A stretch of 64,000 nt of DNA from Methylovirgula sp. (GCF_037200945.1 NZ_JBBCGP010000001.1:2850501-2914500); one strand, 5' to 3'; positions 53,102 to 62,732 are shown, counted from the first letter of the stretch. Program-made: numbers and translations. The notes: a model not told the origin generated them from the letters alone.

Positions 53102-54658
53102 CTACTCAGCTTCTTCCACAACGGCCGGCTTTAACTTCACCGGCCGCAGCAGGAAGCTTGGGACGTGGTCGCCCATGCCGACGACCGGGCGGTCATCGTG
53201 TCCATTGTCGCGATAATTGCGCTCGGGGCGCGGACCGCGATCCGGCGCCCTCTGCGGATTGCCGTTGCTCCTGGGAGCGACGTTCGCCTCGCGTGGCTTG
53301 TTGGTATGCTGACGCGGCGCATGTTCGCGCGGGGCAATTTCCCGGGCTGCTGGCTCGCGCGCGGCAGGTTCGCGTGGCGTATGTTCCCGCGTCCCATGTT
53401 CGCGGGGGCCGCGTTCACGCGGCGCGTGCTCGCGCGATCCGTGCGAACGTCCGCCGCTCGCATGGCGGCCGCCACGACGTTGCGGCGTTGAAGCTTCCGC
53501 CTCGATCTCGTCATCCGGGTTGAGCTTGTCGAAGGTCGCGCCGTCCTGCCAATCGATCGAGCGCCCGATGACCTTTTCGATCTCGACCAGATGCTTTTGA
53601 TCGGCGCGGGTGACGATCGAAATCGCGATACCGAGTTTGCCGGCGCGGCCGGTGCGGCCAATGCGGTGGACGTAATCCTCGGCATGAACGGGCACATCGA
53701 AATTGAAGACGTGACTCACGTCTGGGATGTCGAGGCCGCGCGCCGCGACGTCAGAGCAGACGATGAGATCGACATCGCCATTCTTGAAAGCTTCGAGCGA
53801 GGCCATGCGCGCGCGCTGGTCCATGTCGCCATGCAAGGCGCCGGCGCGGAAGCCATGCTTCTCCAGCGATTTGTGCAGGATCGCGACATCGCGCTTGCGA
53901 TTGCAGAAGATGATCGCGTTCTTGAAATTATCCGCGGCAGAGCGAATGAGGCGCCGCAGGGTCTCGCGCTTGGCCGGACCGGGCAGGGAGGCGACGACTG
54001 TCTGGGCGATGGTGGCGGAGGTGGAAGACGCCCGGGCAACTTCGATGCGGATCGGATTGTGCAGAAAGGCCTCGGTGAGGCGGACGATTTCGGTCGGCAT
54101 GGTTGCCGAGAAGAAAAGCGTCTGCCGGGTGAAGGGCACCAGCTTGCAGATGCGCTCGATGTCGGGAATGAAACCCATGTCGAGCATCCGGTCCGCTTCG
54201 TCGATCACCAGGACTTCAATGCCGGTGAGCAGAAGCTTGCCGCGCTCGGCGAAATCGAGAAGCCGGCCGGGCGTCGCGATCAGCACGTCGGCGCCGCGCA
54301 TGATCTTCGTTTCTTGGTCGCCGAAGGAGACGCCGCCGATAAGAAGGGCAACATTGAGCTTATGGTTGATGCCGTAACGCACGAAACTTTCTTCGACCTG
54401 AGCGGCGAGTTCGCGCGTCGGTTCGAGGATGAGCGTGCGTGGCATTCGCGCCCGGGCGCGGCCTTGTTCGAGGCGCGACAGCATCGGCAAAACGAAAGCG
54501 GCGGTCTTGCCTGTGCCCGTCTGGGCTATTCCGAGGATATCTCGCCCGGCAAGCGCTTCGGGGATGGCCTGGGCCTGGATGGGTGTCGGGGTGGTGTAAC
54601 CGGAAGCTTCTACGGCTTGCAGAACCTTCTCGCTGAGACCTAATTCTCTAAAAGTCAT
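53102..54658 (-). CDS. DEAD-box RNA helicase (RhlE-like) with a repeat-rich tail
   Basis: 518 residues. Q-motif FRELGLSEKVLQAVEASGY, motif I AQTGTGKTAAF, Ia PTRELA, DEAD box VIDEADRMLDMGF, SAT motif, and VI HRIGRTGRAG. The last ~130 residues are low complexity with repeated REHAPRE/PREHGTRE-type units rich in Arg, His, Glu and Pro, probably an RNA-binding disordered tail. A leader of about 250 bases with two inverted repeats precedes it, a pattern common in cold-induced helicase genes. Confidence 0.93.
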   Translation of the reverse strand: MTFRELGLSEKVLQAVEASGYTTPTPIQAQAIPEALAGRDILGIAQTGTGKTAAFVLPMLSRLEQGRARARMPRTLILEPTRELAAQVEESFVRYGINHKLNVALLIGGVSFGDQETKIMRGADVLIATPGRLLDFAERGKLLLTGIEVLVIDEADRMLDMGFIPDIERICKLVPFTRQTLFFSATMPTEIVRLTEAFLHNPIRIEVARASSTSATIAQTVVASLPGPAKRETLRRLIRSAADNFKNAIIFCNRKRDVAILHKSLEKHGFRAGALHGDMDQRARMASLEAFKNGDVDLIVCSDVAARGLDIPDVSHVFNFDVPVHAEDYVHRIGRTGRAGKLGIAISIVTRADQKHLVEIEKVIGRSIDWQDGATFDKLNPDDEIEAEASTPQRRGGRHASGGRSHGSREHAPRERGPREHGTREHTPREPAAREPAAREIAPREHAPRQHTNKPREANVAPRSNGNPQRAPDRGPRPERNYRDNGHDDRPVVGMGDHVPSFLLRPVKLKPAVVEEAE

Positions 54659-54915
54659 ATTAATCCTGAAAGTAGCGTCGACTGCTCAGCTTGTATTGAG
54701 ATGTGAGCATCGCGCTAACGACCAAGGCGCGTTCCGGCCCTCCGGAGGGACCGAGCGGCAAAATTTGGCGCCTGGGTAAAATGCGGAACCGCTCTTGAGA
54801 GCGAATCTGTCGGTCCTTGCCGCTCTTTAGCCCTGATATCGGCAGGATGCAAACGGATTGCAAGTCGGCACAGGCCCGCAAATGGTCACAGATAACAAAT
54901 CCATGAAATAAAGGA
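54659..54915. other. Leader region of the helicase gene
   Basis: No gene. Two inverted repeats: CCCTCCGGAGGG (54738-54749) and CGCTCT-TG-AGAGCG (54790-54803). They could fold in the helicase 5' leader; the second could also act as a terminator for neither gene in an obvious way. Confidence 0.35.
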
Positions 54916-55749
54916 TTAATTCGCGGCCAATCGGGCAATTGGCCGGCGTGGCGGGGCGAAAACCTTCATGAGCACGAAGATCACCGCCAGCACCGTGACA
55001 TAAACGATAAGCTGCAATTCAGTGGGCTGATCGGTGTAGCCGAGCAATGTATGGGCGACGCGGCCCACCCAGGAATCGTCCGCCAGTAGCCACGACGTAT
55101 CCCAGACGGTGCGGTCGAGCGTGGTGACGATGTCCGCCTGGTCGAGGAAGCCGATGGCCTGGGCCGCCATGCCCGCCGCGATGAACGAGATGAGTAATGT
55201 CGTCACCCGGAAGAGGTGGCGCATCGGAATGGTGATCAGGCCGCGGAAAGTGAGATAGGCGACGAGCGCGCCGCCGATGAGCCCAAGCACGCCGCCGAAA
55301 AACACATTTAATACGGTCGTGCCGCCCGAGACCAGCACGCCATACAGAAATAGCACGATCTCCGAACCCTCGCGCAACACCGCAACGGCAACGACGATGG
55401 CGAGAGCAAGAAGAGACTTCGAGCCACGGCTAACCTGCTGGCCGAAATCGCTCAGTTCCTGCGTCATCTCGCGGCCATGCCGCGCCATCCAGACATTGTG
55501 CCAGGTCAGCATGACGACAGCGATGCCGAGTACCGAGGCGTTGAGCACTTCCTGGCCGGAGCCGGCCAGCGCCTCCGCGATCAGGCCAGTGAACAGAGCG
55601 ACGATGCCGGCCCCCGCGATGCCGGCGGCGACACCGCCGAAGACATAGCGCAGCCGTCCGGGCACGTTCTGCGTGACGGCCAGCACGACGCCGACGACGA
55701 GACCGGCTTCAACGACTTCGCGAAAGACGATGATGAGTGCGGCGAACAA
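54916..55749 (-). CDS. FTR1-family high-affinity iron permease
   Basis: 277 residues, about seven membrane segments. Two REXXE motifs, REVVE (10-14) and REGSE (about 125-129), bind iron and mark the FTR1/EfeU family. No multicopper oxidase or EfeO/EfeB partner is adjacent. A half-conserved Irr-type motif lies about 80 bases upstream. It likely imports ferrous or ferric iron across the inner membrane. Confidence 0.88.
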   Translation of the reverse strand: MFAALIIVFREVVEAGLVVGVVLAVTQNVPGRLRYVFGGVAAGIAGAGIVALFTGLIAEALAGSGQEVLNASVLGIAVVMLTWHNVWMARHGREMTQELSDFGQQVSRGSKSLLALAIVVAVAVLREGSEIVLFLYGVLVSGGTTVLNVFFGGVLGLIGGALVAYLTFRGLITIPMRHLFRVTTLLISFIAAGMAAQAIGFLDQADIVTTLDRTVWDTSWLLADDSWVGRVAHTLLGYTDQPTELQLIVYVTVLAVIFVLMKVFAPPRRPIARLAAN

Positions 55750-55827
55750 AGCGGACCTTTTTCAGCAGGGGCGATGAATGATTTACTACACGGTCGGGAA
55801 GCCCCGCCGCAAGGACGCGCAACGTCA

Positions 55828-55844
55828 TTTAGAACCCATCGAAA
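55828..55844. promoter_or_regulatory. Degenerate Irr-box-like motif upstream of the iron permease
   Basis: TTTAGAA-CCC-ATCGAAA: one arm matches the Irr box exactly and the other at five of seven bases. It lies 79 bases before the FTR1 start. Confidence 0.3.
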
Positions 55845-56017
55845 GCGGCCCAGAATCAAGGACGTTTACAAGAATCCGTGAACCCGCGCTGCTTCGGCAA
55901 TTCGGATATAACGCGGCCAATTTGGATTTGCCGTAAAGTCTCTGTATAGCGCGTCCGATTCGAAAGAGATGAGCTGGCACATATGCAGACCATGCCAAGC
56001 CTGCGGCGAGGGCGCCG

Positions 56018-57367
56018 ATGAGCGCGCAAAAGCGGACTTGCCTTGCGATCGTCCTTGCGGCGGGCGAGGGGAAGCGGATGCGCTCGGCGCGGCCGAAGGT
56101 GCTGCACGAGCTTGCCGGCCGGTCTTTGCTGGCCCATGTGCTCACGACTGTGGCGGCGGCTGGCGCGGAGCGTGTCGCGCTCGTCGTCGCGCCGGGGCAC
56201 GATTCCGTCGTCAAAGAGGCCAGAAGTCTCGCGCCCGATATCGAGGTTTTCGTGCAATCGCCGGCGCTCGGCACCGCGCATGCCGTGCTTGCCGCAAAGC
56301 CCGCCATTGCCCACGGCTATGATGATATTCTCGTTGCCTTCGCGGATACGCCGCTGGTGCAGCCCGAAACTTTTGCACGCCTTCGCGGAGCTCTCACTGA
56401 AGAGGGTCGCGCGGTGGCGGTCCTCGGCTTCCGGGCGAGCAATCCGCGCGGCTATGGCCGTCTGATTCAGGATAGCGAGACGCTCGTTGCAATCCGCGAA
56501 GACCGCGACCTGCGCGCGGAGGAAGCCGAGATTACCTTCTGCAATGCCGGACTTATGGCGATTGCTGGTGCGACGGCGCTGTCGTTGCTCGAGTCGATCG
56601 ATTGCAGCAATGCGCAGGGCGAATATTATCTGACCGATATTGTCGCGGCAGCGCGCCAGCGCGGGCATGGCGCTATCGCCGTTGAAGCGCCGGAAGACGA
56701 GGTTCTGGGGATCAATGACCGTGCGCAGCTCTCCGTGGCCGAGCAGGTTTTCCAGAACCGGCTCAAGATCAGGGCGATGCAAAGCGGTGTCACTTTCATC
56801 GACCCGTCACGCGTCACGCTGTCCTATGACACGCAGTTCGGCCAGGATGTGCTCGTCGAACCGGACGTTTTCTTCGGACGAGAGGTCAAGGTTGGTGACG
56901 GGGTCACGATCCGCGCGTTCTCGCATTTGGTGGGCGCCGAGATCGGGCCAAACAGCATTATCGGGCCTTTCGCGCGGCTGCGGCCGGGAGCAAAACTTGC
57001 CGAAGACGTGCATGTCGGTAATTTCGTCGAGGTGAAGGCTTCGACGCTTGGCGCGGGCGTCAAGGCCAATCATCTCGCTTATATCGGCGATGCGACGATT
57101 GGCGCGAAGACGAATATCGGCGCCGGCGTCATCACCTGCAATTACGATGGCTTCGGCAAATTCCGCACGGAAGTCGGCGCGGGCGTCTTCGTTGGCGTCA
57201 ATTCGGCGCTGGTGGCGCCGGTGAAAATCGGCGACGGCGCCTATATTGGGACGGGATCGGTCATCACGGACGATGTCGCGCCGGATGCGCTGGCGCTGGC
57301 CCGGTCTCGCCAGGTCGAGAAACCATCTTGGGCGAAAGATTTTCGCACCAAGCACCGGAAGACTTAA
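56018..57367 (+). CDS. glmU: Bifunctional GlmU (UDP-GlcNAc synthesis)
   Basis: 449 residues. The N-terminal uridylyltransferase (LAIVLAAGEGKRMRSARPKV, FADTPLVQP) and C-terminal left-handed beta-helix acetyltransferase (GPNSIIGPFARLRPGA, GAGVITCNYDGFGKFRTEVG) are both complete. Makes UDP-GlcNAc for peptidoglycan and LPS. Followed 35 bases later by glmS, the preceding step in the pathway. Confidence 0.97.
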   Translation: MSAQKRTCLAIVLAAGEGKRMRSARPKVLHELAGRSLLAHVLTTVAAAGAERVALVVAPGHDSVVKEARSLAPDIEVFVQSPALGTAHAVLAAKPAIAHGYDDILVAFADTPLVQPETFARLRGALTEEGRAVAVLGFRASNPRGYGRLIQDSETLVAIREDRDLRAEEAEITFCNAGLMAIAGATALSLLESIDCSNAQGEYYLTDIVAAARQRGHGAIAVEAPEDEVLGINDRAQLSVAEQVFQNRLKIRAMQSGVTFIDPSRVTLSYDTQFGQDVLVEPDVFFGREVKVGDGVTIRAFSHLVGAEIGPNSIIGPFARLRPGAKLAEDVHVGNFVEVKASTLGAGVKANHLAYIGDATIGAKTNIGAGVITCNYDGFGKFRTEVGAGVFVGVNSALVAPVKIGDGAYIGTGSVITDDVAPDALALARSRQVEKPSWAKDFRTKHRKT

Positions 57368-57402
57368 ACTCCCCGACGCGGGCGAGCCGGAAAGTTTGAA
57401 CC

Positions 57403-59238
57403 ATGTGTGGGATTGTCGGTATTCTCGGGCACGGCCCTGTCGCCGGAGCCATCGTCGAAGCCTTGAGCCGGCTCGAATATCGCGGCTATGATTCCGCCGG
57501 AATCGCCACCCTCGAGGAGGGCAAGCTGACGCGCCGGCGCGCGGCGGGTAAGCTCAAGAATCTCGAAGCCCTCCTCGCCAAGGAGCCGCTGCACGGCCAT
57601 GCCGGCATTGGTCATACCCGCTGGGCAACGCACGGCAAGCCGACGCCGGAAAATGCCCACCCGCATCGCAATGGCAAGGTCGCTGTCGTCCACAACGGCA
57701 TCATCGAGAATTTCCGGGCTCTGCGCGAGGAACTGAGCGCCAAAGGTCATGCTTTTGAATCCGAGACAGACACCGAAGTCGTCGCGCATCTTGTCGGTGA
57801 ATCTCTGGCGCAAGGCCTTTCGCCGATCGAGGCTGTCGCCGAGTGCCTGCCGCGGCTGAAAGGCGCGTTCGCGCTCGCATTCCTGTTCGAGGGCCAGGAC
57901 AATCTTCTGATCGGCGCGCGCGAGGGCGCCCCGCTTGCCGTCGGTTTCGGCACGGGCGAACGCGAGGGCGAGGTCTATCTCGGCTCGGATGCCATCGCGC
58001 TCGCGCCGCTGACTGATCAACTCGTCTATCTCGAAGAAGGCGACTACACGGTGCTGACGCGTCAGGGCGCCAAGTTCTTTGACGCCGCCAATCGGCCCGT
58101 CGAGCGCAAGCGCATCACCACGCCGGCGTCCGCCTTTCTGTTCGATAAGGGCAATTATCGGCACTTCATGGCCAAGGAAATCCATGAGCAGCCGGAAGTC
58201 GTCGGCCGCACGTTGTCGCATTTCCTCGATCTTTCGTCTGGCACCGTATCGCTGCCATTCGAACTGCCGGTCGATGCCGCGACGCTGCCACGGCTCACGA
58301 TTGCGGCCTGCGGCACGGCCTATATGGCTGGCCTCGTCGCATCCTATTGGTTCGAGCGGATTGCCAGACTGCCGGTCGAGATCGAAGTCGCCTCCGAATT
58401 TCGCTATCGCGAGGCGCCGATGCAGAAGGGCGGCCTGATGCTGCTTATCTCGCAATCGGGCGAAACAGCGGATACGCTCGCAAGCCTGCGCTACGCCAAG
58501 TCGCAGGGCCAGAAAATCCTCAGCGTCGTGAACGTCCCGACCTCAACCATGGCGCGCGAAAGCGACGTCGCGGCGCAGACGCTGGCGGGGCCGGAGATCG
58601 GTGTCGCATCGACGAAGGCTTTCACGTGCCAATTGGCGCTGCTGGCGTGTCTCGTGCTCGCCTTCGCCAAGGCGCGCGGGACCATCGACGCGAAGGAGGA
58701 GGCGCGGCTCGTCGCCGAACTCACGGCGGTGCCCGGCCTCATCGCCGAAACCTTGAAGCATGAGGCGCAAGTCGAGCTGCTGGCGCGCGATCTCAGCAAG
58801 GCGCGCGATGTGCTTTATCTCGGCCGCGGCACGTCCTATCCGCTGGCGCTGGAAGGCGCGCTGAAGCTCAAGGAAATTTCCTACATCCACGCTGAAGGCT
58901 ATGCGGCGGGTGAGTTGAAGCATGGGCCGATTGCGCTCGTTGATTCCGATCTGCCGGTGATCGTGCTCGCGCCGCGCGACCGCGTGTTCGAGAAGACGCT
59001 CTCCAATGTGCAAGAGGTCGCGGCGCGCAACGGCCGCATCATTCTGGTGTCGGAGCCCGAGGCCGCGCACGAACTCGGTGTGCCGGCCGATGTGATCGCC
59101 ATGCCGAAAATGGCGCCGGATTTCTCCGCGCTCGTCTATGCCATCCCGGTGCAATTGCTCGCCTATCACACGGCGGTTTTCATGGGCAAAGACGCCGACC
59201 AGCCGCGCAATCTGGCAAAGAGCGTGACGGTGGAATAG
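57403..59238 (+). CDS. glmS: Glucosamine-6-phosphate synthase
   Basis: Glutamine:fructose-6-phosphate aminotransferase, 611 residues. Class-II glutaminase with catalytic Cys after the initiator Met (MCGIVGILGHGPVAGAI), hinge region, then two SIS sugar-isomerase domains (LLISQSGETADTLASL, and YPLALEGALKLKEISYIHAE). C-terminus DQPRNLAKSVTVE is the conserved active-site tail. The final 102 bases are duplicated about 1.3 kb downstream. Confidence 0.97.
   Translation: MCGIVGILGHGPVAGAIVEALSRLEYRGYDSAGIATLEEGKLTRRRAAGKLKNLEALLAKEPLHGHAGIGHTRWATHGKPTPENAHPHRNGKVAVVHNGIIENFRALREELSAKGHAFESETDTEVVAHLVGESLAQGLSPIEAVAECLPRLKGAFALAFLFEGQDNLLIGAREGAPLAVGFGTGEREGEVYLGSDAIALAPLTDQLVYLEEGDYTVLTRQGAKFFDAANRPVERKRITTPASAFLFDKGNYRHFMAKEIHEQPEVVGRTLSHFLDLSSGTVSLPFELPVDAATLPRLTIAACGTAYMAGLVASYWFERIARLPVEIEVASEFRYREAPMQKGGLMLLISQSGETADTLASLRYAKSQGQKILSVVNVPTSTMARESDVAAQTLAGPEIGVASTKAFTCQLALLACLVLAFAKARGTIDAKEEARLVAELTAVPGLIAETLKHEAQVELLARDLSKARDVLYLGRGTSYPLALEGALKLKEISYIHAEGYAAGELKHGPIALVDSDLPVIVLAPRDRVFEKTLSNVQEVAARNGRIILVSEPEAAHELGVPADVIAMPKMAPDFSALVYAIPVQLLAYHTAVFMGKDADQPRNLAKSVTVE
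59137..59238 (+). repeat. glmS 3' end, copy 1 (functional)
   Basis: The last 102 bases of glmS, matching 60421-60522 without gaps. The final ~57 bases are nearly identical; the first half has about a dozen differences. Confidence 0.85.
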
Positions 59239-59282
59239 GCGCCGTACGAATCCAAGTCCGTCTGTGACCCTGTTTGGGGAAT

Positions 59283-60395
59283 ATGACCCAAATCAAGGCG
59301 CGTGCCCGGCTCCCGACGAAACTGCACCATGTATATTTCGCGCGAGGGAGAAAGCCGGGGAAGGCACTCGTCTATCAAGGACCGGGGCGTAAATCTCTGG
59401 AAGAGCGGCCGATGCCGGAGATCAACTCGCCGACGGACGCGATTGTGAAAGTCGCCAAGACGACGATCTGCGGAACGGATTTACATATCCTCAAAGGCGA
59501 TGTGCCGACCTGTACGCCGGGGCGAATTCTGGGCCATGAGGGCGTGGGCGTTATTACGCAGGTTGGTGCCGGTGTAACAACATTCAAACCCGGTGATCGA
59601 GTCTTGATTTCCTGCATCACCGCCTGCGGCCGCTGTGAATATTGCCGGCGCGGGATGTATTCGCATTGCACGACGGGTGGTTGGATCCTTGGCAATGAGA
59701 TCGACGGAACGCAGGCCGAATATGTGCGCATTCCTCATGCCGACACCAGTCTTTATCGTTTGCCTGAAGGGATCGACGAAGAAGCCTTGGTGATGCTGAG
59801 CGATATTCTCCCAACAGGATTCGAATGTGGTGTCCTGAATGGAAAAATCGCGCCCGGAAGTTCGGTGGCGATTGTCGGCGCCGGGCCGATCGGGCTCGCG
59901 GCACTGCTCACGGCGCAGTTTTATTCCCCTGCCGAAATTATTGTCATCGACCTCGATGACAACCGCTTGGGTGTTGCGAGGCAATTCGGCGCAACCGCGA
60001 CCATCAATGCGAATGTATGTAATGCCGCCGACGTCGTGATGGAGATAACCGGCGGCCGTGGGGTCGATGCGGCAATCGAAGCGGTGGGCGTGCCCGCTTC
60101 ATTCATCACCTGCGAAAATATCGTCGCGCCAGGCGGCACCATCGCCAATGTCGGGGTTCATGGCGTTAAAGTTGATCTTCATCTGGAACGGTTGTGGTCC
60201 CAGAACATCAGTATAACGACGCGGCTCGTCGATACGGTGACGACGCCGATGTTGTTGAAGACGGTGGTGGCAGGGAAGCTTGATCCGAAGAAGTTGATTA
60301 CGCACAGATTCAAGCTTGGCCATATCCTCGATGCTTATGAGACTTTCTCGAAAGCCGCGGATACGCACGCACTCAAGGTTATTATTGAAGCCTGA
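59283..60395 (+). CDS. Zinc-dependent alcohol dehydrogenase
   Basis: Medium-chain dehydrogenase, about 370 residues. Catalytic-zinc motif TTICGTDLHILKGD and GHEGVGVI; structural zinc Cys cluster CGRCEYCRRGMYSHC; Rossmann motif VAIVGAGPIGLAALLTAQF. The conserved family N-terminus (KALVYQGPGRKSLEERPMPE) has no start codon where Met is expected. The nearest ATG with a ribosome site (59283, GGGGA) adds a 26-residue extension unlike the family. The gene is bracketed by two glmS ends and uses more AT-rich codons than neighbours, suggesting transfer. Confidence 0.85.
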   Translation: MTQIKARARLPTKLHHVYFARGRKPGKALVYQGPGRKSLEERPMPEINSPTDAIVKVAKTTICGTDLHILKGDVPTCTPGRILGHEGVGVITQVGAGVTTFKPGDRVLISCITACGRCEYCRRGMYSHCTTGGWILGNEIDGTQAEYVRIPHADTSLYRLPEGIDEEALVMLSDILPTGFECGVLNGKIAPGSSVAIVGAGPIGLAALLTAQFYSPAEIIVIDLDDNRLGVARQFGATATINANVCNAADVVMEITGGRGVDAAIEAVGVPASFITCENIVAPGGTIANVGVHGVKVDLHLERLWSQNISITTRLVDTVTTPMLLKTVVAGKLDPKKLITHRFKLGHILDAYETFSKAADTHALKVIIEA

Positions 60396-60420
60396 CGAAT
60401 TAAAATTGGTGTCCTGCCGA

Positions 60421-60522
60421 TATGCCGCGCCGCTGCAATTGCTGGCCTATTCCCGGCGGGTTTTCATGGGCAAAAACGCCGACCAGCCGCGCAATCTGGC
60501 AAAGAGCGTGACAGTGGAATAG
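60421..60522 (+). repeat. glmS 3' end, copy 2 (remnant)
   Basis: Encodes LQLLAYSRRVFMGKNADQPR then NLAKSVTVE and a stop in frame, clearly the end of a GlmS protein, but with no gene before it. It has diverged from the true glmS end by roughly a dozen bases. Confidence 0.85.
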
Positions 60523-60665
60523 GGCGCCGCTCCCCCGAACCGGCTTCAACCCGATCAAATCACTGAGAGTTCTGAAATGTGAGTTGAGGTGCAAAATTTT
60601 GCACCGCAGAGCAAAATGACATATTGCAGTCGGTCTTCGCCTTCGCGGGAGAATCCCTTTCAAAG

Positions 60666-62732
60666 ATGAACGTGCAGCAAGCCAAGAGTTTCGCGGTCGA
60701 GAGCCTCGGCGATACGAGCCGCGAGGATAACGGGCCGGCCTTGCGGGCCGCCGTCCGGGCTGCGGCCGACTGGCTCGTCGAGCACCAGAAGCCGGACGGG
60801 CATTGGGTCGGCCGCGCCGAATCGAACGCCTGTATGGAGGCGCAATGGTGCCTCGCGCTTTGGTTCGTGGGCCTCGAAAATCATCCGTTGCGGCCGCGTC
60901 TGGCCCAGGCGATCCTTGAAACCCAGCGTCCCGATGGCGCCTGGGAAATCTATCGCGGCGCCCCGAACGGCGACATCAACACCACCGTCGAGGCCTATGC
61001 CGCGCTGCGCTCGATGGGTCATCGTGACGACGAACCGGCGCTTGAGCGGGCGCGGGCGTGGATCGCCAGCAAGGGTGGCCTGCGCAACGCCCGGGTGTTT
61101 ACCCGCTATTGGCTCGCGTTGATGGGCGAATGGCCGTGGGAAAAGACCCCGAACATTCCGCCGGAGGTTATCTGGTTTCCCAAGTGGTTCACGTTCTCGA
61201 TCTATAATTTCGCGCAATGGGCGCGGGCGACGTTGATGCCGCTGTCGATTCTGTCGGCGCGCCGGCCGAGCCGTCCGTTCGCACCCGAAAACCGGCTTGA
61301 CGCGCTGTTCCCGGAGGGCCGTGACAAGTTCGATTACGAATTGCCCGCCAAGGCCGGCGCTGGAGCGTGGGACAAATTCTTCCGCGGCGCCGAGCACGCG
61401 TTGCACGTCCTGCAGAATTTCGGACACAAACGGGGCTGGAATCTGCAGCGTAACGGTGCCGTCCGCCATGTCCTAGAATGGGTCATCCGTCATCAGGATT
61501 CCGACGGGGCCTGGGGCGGCATCCAGCCGCCGTGGATCTACAGCGTTATGGCGCTCTATACGGAAGGCTATGCCGTCGATCATCCGGTGATTGCCCGGAG
61601 CCTTGCGGCGCTCGACGAACCCGCGTGGCGCGTGGATCGCGGCGAGGCGACCTGGATTCAAGCGACTAACAGTCCCGTCTGGGATACGATTCTCACCGTC
61701 ATGGCCTTCGACGATGCCGGGATGCTGGAAGAGCATCCGGAACCGGTCGAGAAGGCAGTGCAATGGGTGCTCGACCGGCAGGTTCGCGTCCCCGGCGATT
61801 GGTCGATCAAGCTGCCGCATGTCCAGCCCGGCGGCTGGGCCTTTGAATACGCCAACAATTTCTACCCGGATGTCGACGATACGGCGGTCGCGCTGATCGC
61901 GCTGGCGCCATTCCGCAACGAGCCGAAATGGCGTGAGCGCGGCATCGAGGATGCGATCCAGCGCGGCATTGACTGGCTGGTCGGTATGCAGAGTGAGGGT
62001 GGCGGCTGGGGTGCCTTCGATAAGGACAACAACAAAGAGATTCTGACCAAAATTCCCTTCTGCGACTTTGGTGAGGCGCTCGATCCGCCGTCCGTCGATG
62101 TCACGGCGCATGTCGTTGAGGCCTTCGGTAAGCTTGGCCTCCCGCGCTCCCACCCGACGATCGTCAGCGCGCTGGAATATCTGAGGCGCGAGCAGGAGCC
62201 GGACGGCGCCTGGTTCGGACGTTGGGGCGTCAATTATATTTACGGGACGGGCGCCGTGCTTCCGGCCTTGGCCGCAATGGGCGAGGACATGAACCAACCC
62301 TATATCGCGCGCGCCTGCGACTGGATCGTCGCCCGGCAGCAGGAAAACGGCGGCTGGGGCGAAAGCTGCGCGTCTTATATGGATCGCGCCGCGGCAGGTC
62401 ACGGCAATCCGACGGCCTCGCAGACGGCCTGGGCACTCATGGCGCTTTTGGCTGTCGATCGTCCGCAGGATCGCGCAGCCATCGAAAACGGCTGCCTCTT
62501 CCTCATGCGACATCAAACGGACGGAACCTGGATCGAGCCGGAATACACCGGCACCGGCTTTCCCGGTTACGGCGTCGGCCAGACGATCAAGCTCGACTCA
62601 CCTTTGCTGCGCGAGCGGCTGATGCAGGGACCGGAACTCTCTCGCGCGTTCATGCTGCGCTACGATTTATATCGTCAGTGTTTTCCGCTGATGGCGCTGG
62701 GGCGTGCTTTGCGGCAGCGTCCCCAGGTCTAA
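60666..62732 (+). CDS. shc: Squalene-hopene cyclase
   Basis: 688 residues from the ATG at 60666; an in-frame ATG at 60624 would add 14. Cyclises squalene to hopene/hopanol, the first step of hopanoid membrane lipids. The catalytic DXDD acid is in YPDVDDTAVALIAL (about residue 402). Multiple QW repeats (such as QRPDGAWEIYRG, QENGGWGESCASY) brace the double alpha-barrel. No other hpn genes are in the window. Confidence 0.95.
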   Translation: MNVQQAKSFAVESLGDTSREDNGPALRAAVRAAADWLVEHQKPDGHWVGRAESNACMEAQWCLALWFVGLENHPLRPRLAQAILETQRPDGAWEIYRGAPNGDINTTVEAYAALRSMGHRDDEPALERARAWIASKGGLRNARVFTRYWLALMGEWPWEKTPNIPPEVIWFPKWFTFSIYNFAQWARATLMPLSILSARRPSRPFAPENRLDALFPEGRDKFDYELPAKAGAGAWDKFFRGAEHALHVLQNFGHKRGWNLQRNGAVRHVLEWVIRHQDSDGAWGGIQPPWIYSVMALYTEGYAVDHPVIARSLAALDEPAWRVDRGEATWIQATNSPVWDTILTVMAFDDAGMLEEHPEPVEKAVQWVLDRQVRVPGDWSIKLPHVQPGGWAFEYANNFYPDVDDTAVALIALAPFRNEPKWRERGIEDAIQRGIDWLVGMQSEGGGWGAFDKDNNKEILTKIPFCDFGEALDPPSVDVTAHVVEAFGKLGLPRSHPTIVSALEYLRREQEPDGAWFGRWGVNYIYGTGAVLPALAAMGEDMNQPYIARACDWIVARQQENGGWGESCASYMDRAAAGHGNPTASQTAWALMALLAVDRPQDRAAIENGCLFLMRHQTDGTWIEPEYTGTGFPGYGVGQTIKLDSPLLRERLMQGPELSRAFMLRYDLYRQCFPLMALGRALRQRPQV

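Noticed and set aside
55856..56782. A 308-residue minus-strand ORF
   Set aside because: Antisense shadow of glmU with no family features; high-GC antisense frames are often open.
59239..60420. A Tn7 insertion at attTn7 downstream of glmS
   Set aside because: No tns genes or Tn7-type ends are visible, and Tn7 does not duplicate the glmS 3' end.
60660..62516. Long minus-strand ORFs opposite squalene-hopene cyclase
   Set aside because: Shadows of shc; no start signals or recognisable domains.
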